Assembly (NCBI RefSeq): GCF_001613795.1
Contig: NZ_LPVZ01000020.1
Location: 1,116,001 to 1,180,000, forward strand
DNA length: 64,000 bases
Origin: Thalassospira sp. MCCC 1A01148
GTDB taxonomy: Bacteria; Pseudomonadota; Alphaproteobacteria; Rhodospirillales; Thalassospiraceae
Reading direction: 5' to 3'
In this document: positions 54,487-62,924 of the stretch, piece after piece
How positions within the stretch are numbered: position 1 is the stretch's first letter
Layout: each line of letters begins with the position of its first letter
Notes under the pieces: model-generated
Told to the model about the DNA's origin: nothing
Seen by the model: only the letters and a program-made list of their open reading frames with translations
Databases searched by the model: none
Position numbers and translations under genes: made by a program

Positions 54487-55398
54487 CTACTGAACAAGAT
54501 CCCATCGCGGTTGATCGCCAAAACGATCCTGAATGAATTCGACAAGTAACCGAATACGCGCGGCAAACTGGCGACTGGGCGGATATAGAAGATACAGCGT
54601 CAACGGATCGGGTGCATAGTCGCATAGAATGCTCACCAACTGGCCCGTTTGCAGTTCCGGCCCGGCGATAAAGGTTGGCAGTTCGGCAATACCCAAACCG
54701 GCCAGAGCGGCATCGCGCAAAATTTCGGCGTTATTGCAGCAAAAGGTACCATTGACCTGAATGGCCACCGGCCCGTCAGGTCCGGTCATTTTCCACCGCG
54801 CACCAGATGGCAGATTGCCGTAATGCAGACATGGCATACGCGCCAGATCACGAATGTCGGTCGGCTCCCCATGGGTTCTGATAAATTCGGGCGAGACACA
54901 CAACACGCGGCGCATCGGCACGATTTCATGATCAATCAGGGCAAGGGTATCGGTCGGTCGACTGATGCGCACGGTCATGTCAAACCCGTCTGCGACCGGG
55001 TCAATAAAGTGATCATCAAGGGTCAAATCGACGCGAATATCCGGATATGCCCGCGCAAAATCAACCAATGCCGGTCCCAGATGCAGCGTGCCAAAGGACA
55101 TTGGGGCATTGATCCTGATATCGCCTGAGGGGCGATCACGATGTTCACGAATGGAATCCTCGGCATCGCCAAGATCCGCCAGAATGACTTTGGCCCGCTG
55201 ATAAAAAGCCTGACCACTGGGCGTGACAGATACCTTGCGCGTTGTGCGGTTCAGCAACTGAACCCCAAGATCATCTTCAAGGGCGGCCACCGCCCGATTG
55301 ACCTGGGAACGTGATTGCCCGATGGCACGTGCGGCCGCGGCAAAGCTGCCTTCTTCCACCACGCGCACGAAATTCTGCAAACTGACCAGTTTATCCAC
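54487..55398 (-). CDS. LysR-family regulator
   Basis: 303 aa. HTH at residues 3-60 (LVSLQNFVRVVEEGSFAAAA then RAIGQSRSQVNRAVAALEDD) and an effector domain of the CrgA/DhcR-like group (GDIRINAPMSFGTLHLGPAL). It is divergent from the pirin gene; a palindrome lies between them. Confidence 0.9.
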   Translation of the reverse strand: MDKLVSLQNFVRVVEEGSFAAAARAIGQSRSQVNRAVAALEDDLGVQLLNRTTRKVSVTPSGQAFYQRAKVILADLGDAEDSIREHRDRPSGDIRINAPMSFGTLHLGPALVDFARAYPDIRVDLTLDDHFIDPVADGFDMTVRISRPTDTLALIDHEIVPMRRVLCVSPEFIRTHGEPTDIRDLARMPCLHYGNLPSGARWKMTGPDGPVAIQVNGTFCCNNAEILRDAALAGLGIAELPTFIAGPELQTGQLVSILCDYAPDPLTLYLLYPPSRQFAARIRLLVEFIQDRFGDQPRWDLVQ

Positions 55399-55436
55399 GG
55401 CCTTTATTCCCGTTCACGCCTCATTGAGCCTCGATT

Positions 55437-55453
55437 GTTGCATATAATGCAAC
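55437..55453. promoter_or_regulatory. LysR-box-like palindrome between LysR and pirin genes
   Basis: GTTGCAT-ATA-ATGCAAC, 7-bp arms, about 40 nt upstream of the LysR start and 85 nt before the pirin start. It is of the size and symmetry of LysR binding sites. Confidence 0.55.
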
Positions 55454-55538
55454 ACAATGGCGATTATTACACGAATTGTCTCCTTTGTTGAAAAGGGTAT
55501 TCTGCCTCCAACAACAGACACCCTCATGGAGGTAGACC

Positions 55539-56240
55539 ATGCTTATCAAGGTAGATGCAGACACCCGTGGCCGTGCCCAGTTTGGCTGGCTGGATTCCAA
55601 TCATACCTTTTCGTTCGGTCATTATTACGATCCGAACCGCATGGGCTGGGGCCCGCTGCGGGTGATCAATGAAGACCGGGTCATTCCCGGTGCCGGTTTT
55701 GACACCCATGGCCACAAGGATATGGAAATCATTTCCTATGTTCTTGATGGTGCCCTTGAACACAAGGACAGCATTGGCAACGGATCTGTAATTCACCCCG
55801 GCCGACTGCAGCGCATGACGGCAGGCACTGGTATTCGCCATTCCGAATACAACCATTCGAAAAGCGATCCTGTGCATTTCCTGCAAATCTGGATCATCCC
55901 CGAAGCTGCGGGTCTGGAACCGGGATACGAGGAAAAGGAGATCGCCCGACATGACACCGGATCAGGCCTGACCCTGATCGGTAGCCGTGATGGTCGTGAA
56001 AACTCGATCACCATTCACCAAAACGTCGATCTGTACGTTGCCCATCTGAGCGACGGTGAGACAGCAAAACACAACATCGCAAAAGGCCGGATCGCGTGGA
56101 TACAAGTCGCACGCGGAAATCTGACTGTGAATGGCGAAACCCTTAGTGCCGGTGACGGTGTGGCCATCAAAGAAGAAGACGAAATCGTCTTTGCCGATGC
56201 CAGCAACGCCGAAGCCCTTTTGTTTGACATGGCGGCCTGA
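55539..56240 (+). CDS. Pirin-family bicupin protein (YhhW-like)
   Basis: 233 aa, the usual length of bacterial pirins. Metal-binding cupin motif in GAGFDTHGHKDMEIISYVLD (H-x-H) with H at LEHKDS and E at RHSEYNHS. YhhW-type pirins have quercetin 2,3-dioxygenase activity in vitro; physiological role uncertain. It is followed with 1-nt overlap by a DoxX remnant. Confidence 0.9.
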   Translation: MLIKVDADTRGRAQFGWLDSNHTFSFGHYYDPNRMGWGPLRVINEDRVIPGAGFDTHGHKDMEIISYVLDGALEHKDSIGNGSVIHPGRLQRMTAGTGIRHSEYNHSKSDPVHFLQIWIIPEAAGLEPGYEEKEIARHDTGSGLTLIGSRDGRENSITIHQNVDLYVAHLSDGETAKHNIAKGRIAWIQVARGNLTVNGETLSAGDGVAIKEEDEIVFADASNAEALLFDMAA

Positions 56241-56452
56241 TGTTGACGGTCGGGCTTCTGACCCGACCGGTGGCAGCAGGCATCCTTGTCTTCATGGCGA
56301 TTGCAGTCTCAACCCATGTGCCAGCTGGCTCTTTCTGGAACGACGGCGGATTTGAAAGGCCCCTGATGTGGGGTCTGCCTGCCCTGTCAGTCGTCATTCA
56401 GGGCGGCGGAAAATTCTCGGCCGATCGCAAGACTGGTCGTGAATTCCAGTAA
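56240..56452 (+). pseudogene. Truncated DoxX-family membrane protein (C-terminal half)
   Basis: 70 aa. VGLLTRPVAAGILVFMAIAV followed by HVPAGSFWNDGGFERPLMWG matches the second half of DoxX proteins (GLFTRPAA, WxNGG). The first about 60-70 residues, including the first two helices, are missing. The open frame starts in the pirin stop (TGATG), so it may still be translated. Pirin-DoxX pairs are common, so this looks like an N-terminal deletion of a former partner, although a bona fide short protein cannot be excluded. Confidence 0.65.
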
Positions 56453-56477
56453 TCGCGTCATTTTCGTGAACATTCTT

Positions 56478-56507
56478 AACGGGCTGCCCCGGGTGCAGCC
56501 CGTTTTG
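56478..56507 (+). terminator. Terminator of the pirin unit
   Basis: AACGGGCTGC-CCCGGGT-GCAGCCCGTT then TTGCTT, 26 nt after the DoxX remnant. Confidence 0.85.
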
Positions 56508-56610
56508 CTTATGTGTCTCCCCATTTGGGGATATTGCCAAAAGCAGAAAACCGCAAAGATAGCGACCGTCACCACATTTACCCGTTTACAGTTCAACCCG
56601 GTAACCGCTC

Positions 56611-57084
56611 ATGAATGTCGCATCACCCAGAAACAGCCAGAATGATATTGAAATCGCCAACGGCCTGCGCCGTTGCAAGGGCGACAATGCCGATGGCAAA
56701 CAAAACGCAGAGAAGCGCTTTTTGCTGGTCGATGACAGCATCGAACTGCGTTTCTCGGTCCGCCGGATCTTGCGCAGCGCGGGTGCCAAGCACATCGATG
56801 TCGCGGACAATGGTGAAACTGCGCTTAAGATGTTGGCTGAGGCCGGGCGCAAACAGGCCCCCTATGACGTGGTCATTATGGATTACATGATGCCGGGCAT
56901 GTCGGGCATCGAAATGCTGTATGAAATAAAGCGCCGCGAAATCAAGAATGCCGAAGGCACACGCAAAATCATGCTGACCGGCTTCTATAACGCTGAACTC
57001 AACACAGAAGCCAAATCCGTTGGCGTATCAATCGTGCTGAGCAAACCGTGTGACGCGGCCAGTCTTTCGGCCGCGATCTCATAA
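56611..57084 (+). CDS. Stand-alone response-regulator receiver protein
   Basis: 157 aa. A charged N-terminal extension of about 35 residues, then one receiver domain: acidic pair D41/D42 (LLVDDS), phospho-acceptor D91 (VIMDYMMPGMSG), T/S in MLTGFY, lysine K145 (LSKPCD). No output domain, so it works as a phosphate shuttle or through protein interaction. Begins the signalling island; 16 nt before the HDOD regulator. Confidence 0.9.
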   Translation: MNVASPRNSQNDIEIANGLRRCKGDNADGKQNAEKRFLLVDDSIELRFSVRRILRSAGAKHIDVADNGETALKMLAEAGRKQAPYDVVIMDYMMPGMSGIEMLYEIKRREIKNAEGTRKIMLTGFYNAELNTEAKSVGVSIVLSKPCDAASLSAAIS

Positions 57085-57100
57085 GACGACGTCAAAAGAA

Positions 57101-58351
57101 ATGTCGCACAACGCATCGATCATATTTGTTGATGATGACCCCTATGTCCTAAGGGGCTTGCGACGACGCATGCTGTCACGGCGTCCGAACTGGAAAATGC
57201 GCTTCTATGAAAGTGCGCAACAGGCGTTGTTGGGACTGGAACAACAGCCGGCAGACGTCGTCATTTCCGACATGCGCATGCCGTCGATGGACGGGGCGGA
57301 GTTCCTGCGGATCGTCGCAGAACGGTGGCCCCAGACATCGCGCATTCTGTTGTCTGGCTTTGCCGATCAAACAGCCATTCAGAATGGCGCTGCCGCCACC
57401 CATCATTTCCTGGCCAAACCCTGCAGCGATAGCAACATCATTCAGGTCGCCGAGCGCGGCCTGATCATGAACATATATCTGCGCGACCCGTATCTGGTTA
57501 ATCTGCTTTCCATCGTTCCTGGCCATCTGATCTGGCCAACGACCTTTCGTCGCCTGCATTCGATACTGCAATTCAGCGGTCCCAGCAGCCAGGCCGAACT
57601 TACTGCTTTCGCAAAGGACCACCCGGCATTAACGGCGCTGGCCAATGAGCTTGCCCAGCGTGAACAACTCATCCCCGGGGATAGCCATCACAGCTTCATC
57701 AAACTTCTTGAAATCTTGGGCATCGAAACCATCAAGGCACTGTGTGTGCTGTGGTGCGAAATGGGACAACCTGACAATATTGATGGCAAGCAGATCAGTG
57801 TTGACCTTCATCGTCCCCTTGTCCTTGGCTTGATGGCGGCCGAAATTGCCCGACTTCGCAACCTTGAACCGAACTCCGTCGATCAGATCCGTGCCGCTGC
57901 CCTTCTGTGTCACATCGGCGATGCTTTCACTGCCCGCGCCGTGCCCGACAAACATATGGCCAGCCGCCATCTTGCAGACGTCGATAACTGCGACATCATA
58001 TCAGCTGAAATCAGCGAAATGGGCTTTGCCCATCCGGCTGTGTCAGCATGCCTGTGTGCCCGTTGGGGCTTTTCCCATCAGGTCATTGAAAACATCGCGT
58101 TTCATCACCGACCGGAAGCGGCCCCGACTGCAAATTCCGAAAGCCTTCTGATTGTCTATGCGGCACAATATTTTGCCCGCAAGACAGGTATTGATGGTGC
58201 AGCATGGGCACAAAAATATGATCTGGCAGGCAGCTATATCACCAAATGCGGCGCTGGCACCGAATGGCCCGTCTGGGAACGCGCCTGCGCCGAGAAGCAT
58301 GTCTCTCTGAAACGTGCCAGACACGGGGCCATCTGGCAGGGCGCATCCTGA
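57101..58351 (+). CDS. Response regulator with HDOD output domain
   Basis: 416 aa from the ATG at 57101. Receiver at 5-120 (VDDDP, phospho-acceptor D57 in ISDMRMPSMDG, S in LLSGFAD, K in LAKPCS), then an HDOD-like helical domain about 150-350 (HSFIKLLEILGIETIKALCV, AALLCHIGDAF). HDOD domains are catalytically unconfirmed HD-fold modules that act in signalling. The region containing AALLCHIGD and AFHHRPEAAP is HD-GYP-reminiscent but lacks its GYP motif. Confidence 0.87.
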   Translation: MSHNASIIFVDDDPYVLRGLRRRMLSRRPNWKMRFYESAQQALLGLEQQPADVVISDMRMPSMDGAEFLRIVAERWPQTSRILLSGFADQTAIQNGAAATHHFLAKPCSDSNIIQVAERGLIMNIYLRDPYLVNLLSIVPGHLIWPTTFRRLHSILQFSGPSSQAELTAFAKDHPALTALANELAQREQLIPGDSHHSFIKLLEILGIETIKALCVLWCEMGQPDNIDGKQISVDLHRPLVLGLMAAEIARLRNLEPNSVDQIRAAALLCHIGDAFTARAVPDKHMASRHLADVDNCDIISAEISEMGFAHPAVSACLCARWGFSHQVIENIAFHHRPEAAPTANSESLLIVYAAQYFARKTGIDGAAWAQKYDLAGSYITKCGAGTEWPVWERACAEKHVSLKRARHGAIWQGAS

Positions 58352-58430
58352 AATCAGGTGGCGACAAACGATTTGCCCGAAACATGGCTGGCGAAGGTGG
58401 CTGGGTGTTTCAATCAGTTATCTCGGTTAC

Positions 58431-59954
58431 TTACCGCAACAGGCTGCTAAGGTCGCTGGGCCCGTCAAGAATATCTGCATTGGCTTTATCCATGGTTGCC
58501 TTATCGGGCTTGGGCAACCGAATGATGAATTCTGCACCGTCGGCATAGTCCGCTGACAATGTCAGGTCACCGTTGAAATCATCCTGAATAAGCTTGCGGC
58601 AAATCGGTAGCCCCTGCCCGGTGCCGACCCCCCTTTCCTTGGTGGTAAAGAAGTAGTCGAAAATGCGTTCCTTAATTTCTTGTGGCACGCCGGACCCGTT
58701 GTCACGCAAACGGATATAGACATTGTCATCATCCGAATGAACCGCCAGTTCAATCCGGCCGCGTCGCTGTCCACTTTCACGAATGGACTGGGATGCATTG
58801 ACGATCAGATTAATCAGCGCCTGCGACAGATGGTTTCTGCGGCCGCTGACTTCAGTAACATCCGTTTGCATGACAACATCCAGATCAGCGATATGCTTGA
58901 CCTGGTTTCGGGTCAGGGTAACGGCAGTCTCAATTTCCTCTGAAATCGAAATCAGCTCGACCGCATCAGTCGTTGGATGGGCAAACTTGCGAATGCCCCG
59001 GACAATCTCGGCAATCCGGTTAAGACCCTGAATGCTTTCATCAATCGCCATGGGTACTTCTTCGGTAATGAAGTCGACCTTGTCTTTTTCAAGATTAAGC
59101 CGCGGCGGTTCGTTTGGATCCTTGCGCTCAATCGCCCCGACAAGATCGGAAAAGCTGTCTGACAGGAACTCAAGGTTGTTCTGGATATATTGCGCCGGTG
59201 TGTTGATTTCATGGGCAACACCGCCTGCCAGCGTCCCAAGGGCGTGCATCTTGGCGTAGTCGGCGGCTTCCTCGATCACTTCCTGTTCCTGCCGCGCCTT
59301 CTGGGCGGCCATATCAGCCGCAAAAATCTTCTGACGCTGCCGAATCATGAACCCGCCAAGGGCGACCATGACAATCACACCAACAAAGAACAGATAGGAA
59401 AGAATCTGAATGTCACGCTTCACGACCGAAATATTGTTGGCGTTGTATACAGAGACAAAGTTGGTGGTCCGCACCACAGCCTGCTGCAAATCCTCGTTCA
59501 TCGGCTCAAGCAAGCTATACAACACGGTCAGTTTTTCTTCGGGATCGTTGATCACCGCAATCGCAGCATCGATCTGGTCGATCTGGACCTCCAGCTGTTT
59601 GATTGCTTCAGCAACTTCCGGCACCGTAAAAAGGATTTCGAACCCGTCCCCATCGCGCAGCAAGTAGACGCGGCTGACCAGAATTTCATATTCCAGCAAC
59701 ACCTCATCGACCGCATCATCGGTCAAACCAACCCGACCGAGTGCGGCCTCGATATCGCGCTGAACAACAAGAAACTGACGCTGAACCTGGAAAACCGCCC
59801 AAACGAAATTTTCGCGGTACTTGAAGCGCTCGTCGTCAAGCTGACGGACGATGGCGGTGGAAAAAACGCCATAAATCGCAACAAACAGGACCAATGCGAT
59901 AAACATGGCCCTGCCTGACGTCTTGAAAAAGAACGACTTAATTCGCTGCATCAA
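58431..59954 (-). CDS. Membrane-bound sensor histidine kinase
   Basis: 507 aa. TM1 about 16-35, periplasmic domain 36-183, mostly helical (four-helix-like), TM2 about 184-204, coiled linker, dimerisation/phospho-acceptor H248 in LAGGVAHEINTPAQYIQNNL, catalytic ATP-binding domain with N box LIVNASQSIRESG, G1 RDNGSGVP, F box FDYFFTTK and G2 GTGQGLPI. HAMP is not apparent. Converges on the HDOD regulator. Overlaps the upstream periplasmic protein gene by 17 nt, so the two are co-translated and probably act together. Confidence 0.92.
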   Translation of the reverse strand: MMQRIKSFFFKTSGRAMFIALVLFVAIYGVFSTAIVRQLDDERFKYRENFVWAVFQVQRQFLVVQRDIEAALGRVGLTDDAVDEVLLEYEILVSRVYLLRDGDGFEILFTVPEVAEAIKQLEVQIDQIDAAIAVINDPEEKLTVLYSLLEPMNEDLQQAVVRTTNFVSVYNANNISVVKRDIQILSYLFFVGVIVMVALGGFMIRQRQKIFAADMAAQKARQEQEVIEEAADYAKMHALGTLAGGVAHEINTPAQYIQNNLEFLSDSFSDLVGAIERKDPNEPPRLNLEKDKVDFITEEVPMAIDESIQGLNRIAEIVRGIRKFAHPTTDAVELISISEEIETAVTLTRNQVKHIADLDVVMQTDVTEVSGRRNHLSQALINLIVNASQSIRESGQRRGRIELAVHSDDDNVYIRLRDNGSGVPQEIKERIFDYFFTTKERGVGTGQGLPICRKLIQDDFNGDLTLSADYADGAEFIIRLPKPDKATMDKANADILDGPSDLSSLLR

Positions 59955-60426
59955 CCGACTTTACCTGCCAGACGGAATAAGCCCAATAAGTATCAGTCTG
60001 AAATTGTTCATCGGCATCATAGGGAAAGATCACCCAGAACGGTCCCTTTTCGCGTACCGACATCTCCGCGCCATTCAGATGATAGGCCAGAATGGCACCA
60101 TCTTCACGCAGGACATTGGCCGGTACCATGACGCTGTAATCATTGAGTGCTGAAACACGAACGGTTTCCGCGTTCAGACCATAGGTATCAAACAGCAGGT
60201 CAAACGCCACACCCCGAAATGTCTGTACGCCGTCGGTCCACTCGGTCGAGGTGCTGATTTCAGTGGCCTGCAAATCCATCAGTTCCTGCAGGGTGACTTG
60301 AACCGTCTTGCCATCGGCCCTGGTCATCGAAAGCATGCTGTCTGCCCATGCCGGACCAGCAAAGAAACCAAACAATGCGACCGCAACAACGATCCGTTCA
60401 AGTGCACTTTTCATCATCGTTTTCAT
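59938..60426 (-). CDS. Periplasmic molybdopterin-oxidoreductase-fold protein (sulfite-oxidase-like)
   Basis: 162 aa with a signal peptide (cleavage near AWADS, residue about 29). The mature part follows the SUOX/Oxidored_molyb pattern: TSTEWTDGVQTFRGVAFDLL, ALNDYSVMVPANVL, REDGAILAYHLNGAEMSVRE, KGPFWVIFPYD. It has no cysteine in the mature chain, so it lacks the Mo-coordinating thiolate of true enzymes. Its stop overlaps the histidine kinase start; a ligand-sensing accessory to the kinase is the likely role (inference). Confidence 0.75.
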   Translation of the reverse strand: MKTMMKSALERIVVAVALFGFFAGPAWADSMLSMTRADGKTVQVTLQELMDLQATEISTSTEWTDGVQTFRGVAFDLLFDTYGLNAETVRVSALNDYSVMVPANVLREDGAILAYHLNGAEMSVREKGPFWVIFPYDADEQFQTDTYWAYSVWQVKSVDAAN

Positions 60427-60507
60427 GCTCCATCACATGCATATACAGAGTGGTCGCCAGCTAACGTTTTTCAATCCCGGATTACCGGAAATTTGACGAC
60501 ATATTGA

Positions 60508-61824
60508 TCAGCCTGACGCCCGAAGCGACGTCATTGCAGTTTCTTCCCACTGTTCGAGCGGAACCGGTGCGCCAAGATGAAACCCCTGTAGTTCCGTTAT
60601 ACCGTAAACCTGAAGTTTTTCTGCCACTTTCGCGCTTTCAATCCCCTTGGCCGAAATCGAAAGACCCATTTTCGAACAGACCTGTGCAATCCATTCAACA
60701 AAGGCATCATCAAGGAAATCGGTCATGATGCCGCGCACCAGATTGCGATCAAGCTTGATCCCGGCGAACACTTCATGACGCAGCAGATGCAGCGAGTTGT
60801 TGCCCGATCCGAAATCATCAATCAAAAGCCCGATGCCGCGCTCGCGCAAGCGCGCTGCACTTGCCAGCATTTCAAGATCATTGGGCAACAGTTGTTTTTC
60901 GGGAACTTCAAAGGACACATTCACACCGCGCATCCGCATCTTTTCATAGAACCGGATGATCAGTTCAAAGAATTGCGGCGTCTTGAGCGAAAAGGCCGAC
61001 AAATTGACCGCAATATTGGCCTGGTCGCCCAGAAGCGCACTATAACGCGGTGCCTGATCCACCATGATCGCCATCAACTGACTGCCAAGACGGTTGATGA
61101 CCGGATTGTCCTGGCAGGATTCGATGATCTCGTCGATCCCGAATTCCTTTTCAAGCGACGGCATGCGACACAAGATTTCTGCACCGCACAGACCAAGATC
61201 ACTTGCGCGGAAACGCGGTTGCAAAACGGTATGGAAGTCAGCACGATCAATCGCATTGTTGACCATATGGGCCGACGGACCGATCGGCATGCTTTTGACG
61301 CCAGGATTGGTTTTAAGAATGCGATCAATCGCCTCCTTGAGCGTCGCGACCGAAACCGGCTTGGCCAGCACACGGGATACCATCGCCTGATTGATGGCCT
61401 CGCGCAAAGACAGGCTTGAAACATTGCCTGACAACAGCATCCGATGGATGTTCGGTGCCAGACGCGCTGCCTGCTTAAGGAACGTAATACCATCAAGGGC
61501 GGGCATCACCAGATCGGCAATGATCAGATCGGTCCGCGTGTGGTTCTGCGCAAGCCAGCCCAGTGCCGCCTGCCCATCCGTGTAGGTCACGAATTCAAAG
61601 CACCCCGACAGGGTACGACGTACCGCTGCGAGCAACTTTTCATCATCATCGACCATCAGAATGACGGGGCGCTGTATCTCAACCTGATCCTGCACAGGAC
61701 TTCTCCGAACGCGGATTACCGCAAAAACCATCTCAGTCAGCCATGCAAAAATGCGCCGTCGACGCACAGCAGGCTTTGAAGCGTCGAAGATTAGTGTCAG
61801 ACTGCCATTCTCCGACATCCCCAT
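60508..61824 (-). CDS. Response regulator with degenerate EAL domain
   Basis: 438 aa as drawn. Receiver about 53-170 (VDDDE, phospho-acceptor D104 in IIADLVMPALDG, S132, K155 in LAKPVS), EAL domain about 195-430. Most c-di-GMP phosphodiesterase residues are visible: E216 (GAEIL), N274, E306, D336/D337 (DDFGSG), K357 (IKLD), E396, Q413; but the general base expected at the first position of the EGVE motif is K393 (codon AAG, 60646-60648). Probably no or altered phosphodiesterase activity. The start is uncertain: only 18 nt separate this ATG from the divergent regulator, so the ATG at 61731 (407 aa) may be used. Confidence 0.85.
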   Translation of the reverse strand: MGMSENGSLTLIFDASKPAVRRRRIFAWLTEMVFAVIRVRRSPVQDQVEIQRPVILMVDDDEKLLAAVRRTLSGCFEFVTYTDGQAALGWLAQNHTRTDLIIADLVMPALDGITFLKQAARLAPNIHRMLLSGNVSSLSLREAINQAMVSRVLAKPVSVATLKEAIDRILKTNPGVKSMPIGPSAHMVNNAIDRADFHTVLQPRFRASDLGLCGAEILCRMPSLEKEFGIDEIIESCQDNPVINRLGSQLMAIMVDQAPRYSALLGDQANIAVNLSAFSLKTPQFFELIIRFYEKMRMRGVNVSFEVPEKQLLPNDLEMLASAARLRERGIGLLIDDFGSGNNSLHLLRHEVFAGIKLDRNLVRGIMTDFLDDAFVEWIAQVCSKMGLSISAKGIESAKVAEKLQVYGITELQGFHLGAPVPLEQWEETAMTSLRASG

Positions 61825-61842
61825 TTGTGGAGGGCAGTTTTA

Positions 61843-62811
61843 ATGACGGCCAACAAGTTGGTCCGACTTGCATTTGTTGATGATGACGAAAACCTTCTGT
61901 CGTCCCATCGCCGCAATTTTGCCCGTCTGCGCCCGGACTGGGAGGGTGTCTTTCTCAATGATCCGATTGCCGCACGCGATGCCATTACGGCAGATGCTGA
62001 TATCGCGGCTGTCATCCTTGATATTCACATGCCCGGCATGACCGGACTTGAACTTGCCGCAGAGCTGCGCAAGGCACGCAAGGACCTGATCATCTTGATG
62101 CTTACCGGGTATGCTGATCTGCAATCGGCACTGCTTGCGGTAAACGAGCTGGGCGTGTTTCGCTTCTATCCAAAGCCCACCATGCTCGAAACGATGCTCG
62201 ATGACATCGACGCTGAAATCAAAAGCCGCCTTGGCCAAAACGAGGATACCCTGCCAACGGAATTCCTTGATCTGTTTGAGCTGGGCGTGATTGCCGTTGA
62301 TGCAGACCTTAATATCCTGCACCTGAATGCGCAGGGGGCTGATGTATTGCGTCGATCATCCCTGGTGCGATCAGGTTCACAAGGGCAGCTGATCATTGAT
62401 CCGAACCCCGAAGGACTGGCCGGCTTCTTGTCACCGCAGGGCAAGACTGTGCCGCGCAGTCATCAAAGTTTTTCGCTTGAACGCGATGGTGAAAAACTCT
62501 CGCTTCTGATCCGTCGGGTCCCGAAAAAAGCCGATGGCAAACAAAGCTTCATGATCATTCTGGTTGATCCGGCCAAGCAGCGCCCGCCCGCCATCGACGA
62601 TCTGATGGATCTGTTTGGCCTGACACGTTCTGAAGCCAAACTGACCCAGAAACTTGCCGAAGGTCTCGCCCTTGATCAGGCCGCCGAACTTGTCGGGATT
62701 TCACATAGTTCCGCGCGCACATACCTTAAGACGATCTTTTCGAAAACCGGTGTCAACCGCCAGCCCCAGCTGATGAAAACCGTGCTCTCAAGCATTCCGT
62801 CCCTACGCTAA
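61843..62811 (+). CDS. Response regulator with LuxR-type helix-turn-helix
   Basis: 322 aa from the ATG at 61843 with GGAGG 9 nt upstream. Receiver (VDDDE, phospho-acceptor D60 in VILDIHMPGMTG, T in MLTGYAD, K111 in YPKPTM), then a PAS-like middle domain about 140-245 (LDLFELGVIAVDADLNILHL) and a C-terminal HTH (LTRSEAKLTQKLAEGLALDQ then AAELVGISHSSARTYLKTIF). DNA-binding output of the island, the only one in it. Divergent from the EAL regulator. Confidence 0.88.
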   Translation: MTANKLVRLAFVDDDENLLSSHRRNFARLRPDWEGVFLNDPIAARDAITADADIAAVILDIHMPGMTGLELAAELRKARKDLIILMLTGYADLQSALLAVNELGVFRFYPKPTMLETMLDDIDAEIKSRLGQNEDTLPTEFLDLFELGVIAVDADLNILHLNAQGADVLRRSSLVRSGSQGQLIIDPNPEGLAGFLSPQGKTVPRSHQSFSLERDGEKLSLLIRRVPKKADGKQSFMIILVDPAKQRPPAIDDLMDLFGLTRSEAKLTQKLAEGLALDQAAELVGISHSSARTYLKTIFSKTGVNRQPQLMKTVLSSIPSLR

Positions 62812-62924
62812 CGCGCTGTAACTTCGACCTTAAATCTGACCTTGCAGCCAAGGACACATGCCATAAAAACTTGAAAATACCGCCAATCCATCTACCCTGA
62901 GTTATGAAACATCAGGGATGATGC

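Noticed and set aside
61825..61842. TTG extension of the LuxR-type regulator
   Set aside because: The ATG at 61843 has GGAGG at ideal spacing.
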